DNA from: Branchiostoma floridae
Lineage: Eukaryota; Chordata; Leptocardii; Amphioxiformes; Branchiostomatidae
DNA: 64,000 bases
NCBI RefSeq assembly: GCF_000003815.2
Contig: NC_049989.1
Coordinates: forward strand, 6,706,734 to 6,770,733
Direction of reading: 5' to 3'
Positions within the stretch are counted from its first letter, which is position 1. The number at the start of each line of letters is the position of its first letter. Below are positions 61,123 through 64,000 of this stretch, in pieces. The position numbers and the translations under genes are program-made. The notes beneath the pieces were generated by a model that was not told the origin of the DNA, did no database searches, and was given only the letters and a program-made list of their open reading frames with translations.

Positions 61123-63922
61123 CTTGTCACAGTGCAGCGGTACTATTTTTTAGAAAACGTGTTTTCTTTCTCTACACCAACCTGAAAATAATGCAATTAT
61201 TCGTGACTATGCTGTAGACGAAATATATCATTATGTATGATGTTGCTCAACTCTTTATGAAATGTGTTACTAAATACCAGGTGAATTCTTGACCGAACCG
61301 ATGCAATGCACAATCTATATGAAGAAAACTATAAAGCAACTGAAAGGCATCTGTAATACAGAGTAGTCGTAGTCATCATCAACACCGAATGATCTATTTC
61401 CACTAGACATTTCTGAAAGAGCAAGCATACTAGTCTTCATCATTTTTGTTCGGTTCACACTCATATTTGGGATGTGCACTGCCCACTGTGTTTTATTTGT
61501 GACGTTTTTTTTTTATGCCTTTATTCCTACGGCTCTTGAACGCATTGTCCTATTTTTCTGTGTGTTTTTCCATTAAAAAACTGAGAATATGCTATGCGGT
61601 GTATTCAAGAAATGTAATGCTTTAATTCATTATGGACCGGTTTTTCATTTTCATAATTGTCTGGTAATTAGGATATCCGCATCAATTATTCAAACCGTTT
61701 TTTTCATGACGGCATTACGTCAGGCGGTTGCCATGACATTGGCAATGACAGCCGGACGACACATACCGTAGAATTAGCCTTTTGCAAAGAGATACAGCAT
61801 ATCTAACTGTTTTGAAAATCCTTTTTTTCTTTAGCGATGTAATTAATGGTGTAAGCAACAACAACAACAACAACAAAAAAGAAAGAACTTGTAAGCTGTC
61901 AAAAAAGCGTGACAACAAAATAGCATAACGTCAACTTCAAAAGCAGTAATTTTCCATCCATCCCAGGTCAGACTCGATTATTTAGTACTGAATATTCTAA
62001 TGTATAAAAACGTTTGGGTTAAAAAATGGGTTAAAGTTTTGTACCCCATATTAGCACATCTCTTTGTTGTATAGTTAGCTCGTGTTTCCAAAATATTTTT
62101 TCAGGGCTAAGAAATGGGATCAATAACCAAGCCTTCCCATGTCTGCGGGCTACCTCAAAACGACTTGATTTAACATCCGATTTAAAGGATAGCTGGAGGA
62201 AAGCTCGAACTTAACAATGTATGGTAATGACAAAAATGCAACTATATACATTGTATATATATGGTATTTCTTGTGACTTCAACACAGTATATACCAAGCT
62301 TGTACTTGATAGGAAAAACACAACCTAGAATGGCTACTTACGTACGGTTCTATTGAGTCGAAGGTACCTTACACCGTATAACGTAGGAATGTCCAACTTG
62401 TTGAAGGCGTGAGTGTGGACTGCGTAGGAAGGCAATTACCTTCCTAGTGCTTATCACATGTCAAGGTATAAAGTTACCAATTGGTTGGAATCAAACACGT
62501 GCCTTTTTTCAATGGGTTGTATGTTAATCCGATCCCTGTTGCCTGTAATATAATTGGTTATTACACAATCGTTGGTGGTAGGTTTTCTGTCACGCAAGAA
62601 TTAATCATCAAGGCTAACATATGATGTGTGGTCCGCCCATACCCCGATTGTCATCTTTTAATCATTCCAAATACAACGAAGGACAATGTTGTGGCACACT
62701 CAAGTTGTGCATCTTACATTTTGGGCCAATGCAATGACAAACACTGTAACAATCAAATAAAATAAAGCAAGATAGTGTTGTATTGACGGTACGTGCATCT
62801 GCGGGGGGTTGTAAGGGCGCTCTTGACGCTGCCACTGATCTGGAGAACGTATTACTCATAAAGATAGCCTCCACTGGATTTTAGGGTTGTCGTTAATGAA
62901 AAATTTATATGGAGTAGTCATTATGTATACATGTACAGGAACGATACCTAGCGATCTTTTCCCAAACGGCAAGCACCCTTGAGAGAGAGCGCAACGGGAC
63001 AAGTCTCAACTGTTTCGAAACCCAAAATAACCGTTAAAACAAATTTGGTGGAACTCCCGATTAAAAGCATTATTTGCGTATTCCTTGAGAAAATGGGGTA
63101 AACACAAACTCGTGACTGAGGATGATCGAAATAAAACTTGGAAACAATATCAATTTATTAAAGCCGGATTTCCTGCGTCGACTAGTGAGGCCAACATCTC
63201 GTACATCTACTTTCATCTTTTCAGCGTCCGCATCAGGAAGGAATGCATGATTTGATTGTTTCATTATTTGGCTGTTGCTATGCTAAAAATGTCTAGTTTG
63301 TTTACTAATGGCACCTTTTGGTAAACAAATTAGCGATTTATAATTGTGCACACAAATCATCACAGAATTGAATGTTTTCGGAAGACGAAGAAGAAGAGCA
63401 TCGTACACAGAACCTTCGGACACTGACTATTCACAATTCTTGTAAAGGGGGGGTATGATTATATCTCAAAATATTCTGCATAACTGAATGCTACACTCTA
63501 CATACATAAAAACAACTACATGAACATTTTGTCGTACATGTACCGCTTATATTATAATCTTTTTCTCAAAACCTCTGACTTTGAAGAAGATATATGAATG
63601 CGGAATTGTGAATGTAATATAATCTCCAACCAGATCCACGCTGCGTAGTATAGTATTAAACTTGCGGTGCCCGTTTGACTCCCTTAGCCGGCTATACTCC
63701 CAGCTTTGATACTATCTTATGGCACCGTAGGGTCTGCTTGGAAATTAAATGGAATGGTCAAATTGCAAAGGTCAAAGATCGATGAACGTGCGCTCACCAA
63801 GTTACTTGTACCTGCACGGGCGGCCGGCGAAATTTGTTCAGTCTAACGACGGATTCAAGGCTCGATTTACAGGTATTTTATGCTTGTGTAGAACTATGGG
63901 AAAACGATAAACAAGCTCCATA
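61123..63922. other. Gene-poor right flank
   Basis: The first few hundred bases should hold the promoter of rolling-stone-like gene B. A (CAA)n run lies at about 61857-61876 and a CTCCAAGCAGA-family element at 63621-63746. I found no other supported gene; open frames here (for example 61589-61771 and 63070-63264) show no family resemblance. Confidence 0.5.
63621..63746. mobile_element. TIR element (MITE), CTCCAAGCAGATCC family, second long copy
   Basis: Left end aatctccaaccagatcca, right end gtagggtctgcttggaaatt: an imperfect inverted repeat. The interior shares agccggctatactcc and agctttgatactatctta blocks with 8685-8839. Internal deletions explain the shorter length. Confidence 0.75.
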
Positions 63923-63987
63923 ATGAAATGCTTGCTGTTGTTGTTGTTGTTGATGATTTCTTCGCTAGACTTGCTCTCAGCTCAGAA
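63923..63987 (+). CDS. Possible signal-peptide first exon of a gene off the right edge
   Basis: ATG at 63923 opens MKCLLLLLLLMISSLDLLSA, a classic short secretory leader: one Lys, a seven-Leu core and a small-residue cleavage site after SA. It is followed by a possible donor (CAGAA then GTAACG) before an in-frame TAA. The Leu run derives from a (TTG)n microsatellite, so chance is quite possible. Confidence 0.3.
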
Positions 63988-64000
63988 GTAACGTAAGCCC

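Overview
The window looks like nuclear DNA of an invertebrate chordate, most probably a lancelet (Branchiostoma). The genes are intron-rich, with GT-AG and a few GC-AG introns. Their proteins align closely to vertebrate orthologues, yet introns and intergenic DNA are compact and full of small terminal-inverted-repeat (TIR) elements, a tRNA-type SINE and a non-LTR retrotransposon fragment. The species is an inference. The genes were recognised from protein similarity I know, not from a database search. There are two 100-N assembly gaps (5460-5559 and 44628-44727).

Layout. 1-1200: a minisatellite of about 13 units of 92 bp. 1735-1890 (-): first exon of a retinol-dehydrogenase-like short-chain dehydrogenase whose other exons lie off the left edge. 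5005-31420 (-): a near-complete USP32 deubiquitinase gene of about 37 exons, reconstructed in continuous phase except for the exon carrying the catalytic His box, which falls in the first gap. 33234-36400 (-): CHCHD2/10-type twin-CX9C mitochondrial protein; its first intron holds an unusual 1.44-kb TIR element packed with short palindromes. 37609-39684 (-): ARL6IP4, an SR-like protein, head-to-head with POP5 (40541-42584, +), an RNase P/MRP subunit. 43619-51667 (-): TYW1, the radical-SAM wybutosine enzyme, head-to-head with SBDS (52041-54487, +), the ribosome-maturation factor. 56063-57472 (-) and 59315-61122 (-): two tandem rolling-stone-like multi-pass membrane proteins. 61123-64000 is mostly gene-free, with a possible signal-peptide exon of a new + strand gene at the right edge.

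Functionally the block is mostly housekeeping. POP5 (tRNA 5' processing), TYW1 (tRNA anticodon-loop modification), SBDS (60S maturation) and ARL6IP4 (splicing) serve RNA and ribosome biology. The TYW1-SBDS pair shares a 373-bp divergent promoter with an ETS-type site, and the two genes are also neighbours in the human genome. The most unusual non-genic structure is the palindrome-array element at 34681-36120 inside CHCHD2 intron 1. Others are a pair of identically sized 212-bp TIR elements, a foldback element next to the USP32 promoter, a LINE fragment lying inside a pair of inverted repeats in a TYW1 intron, an in-frame cassette-exon candidate in USP32, and a tandem duplication of the SBDS coding tail into its 3' UTR.
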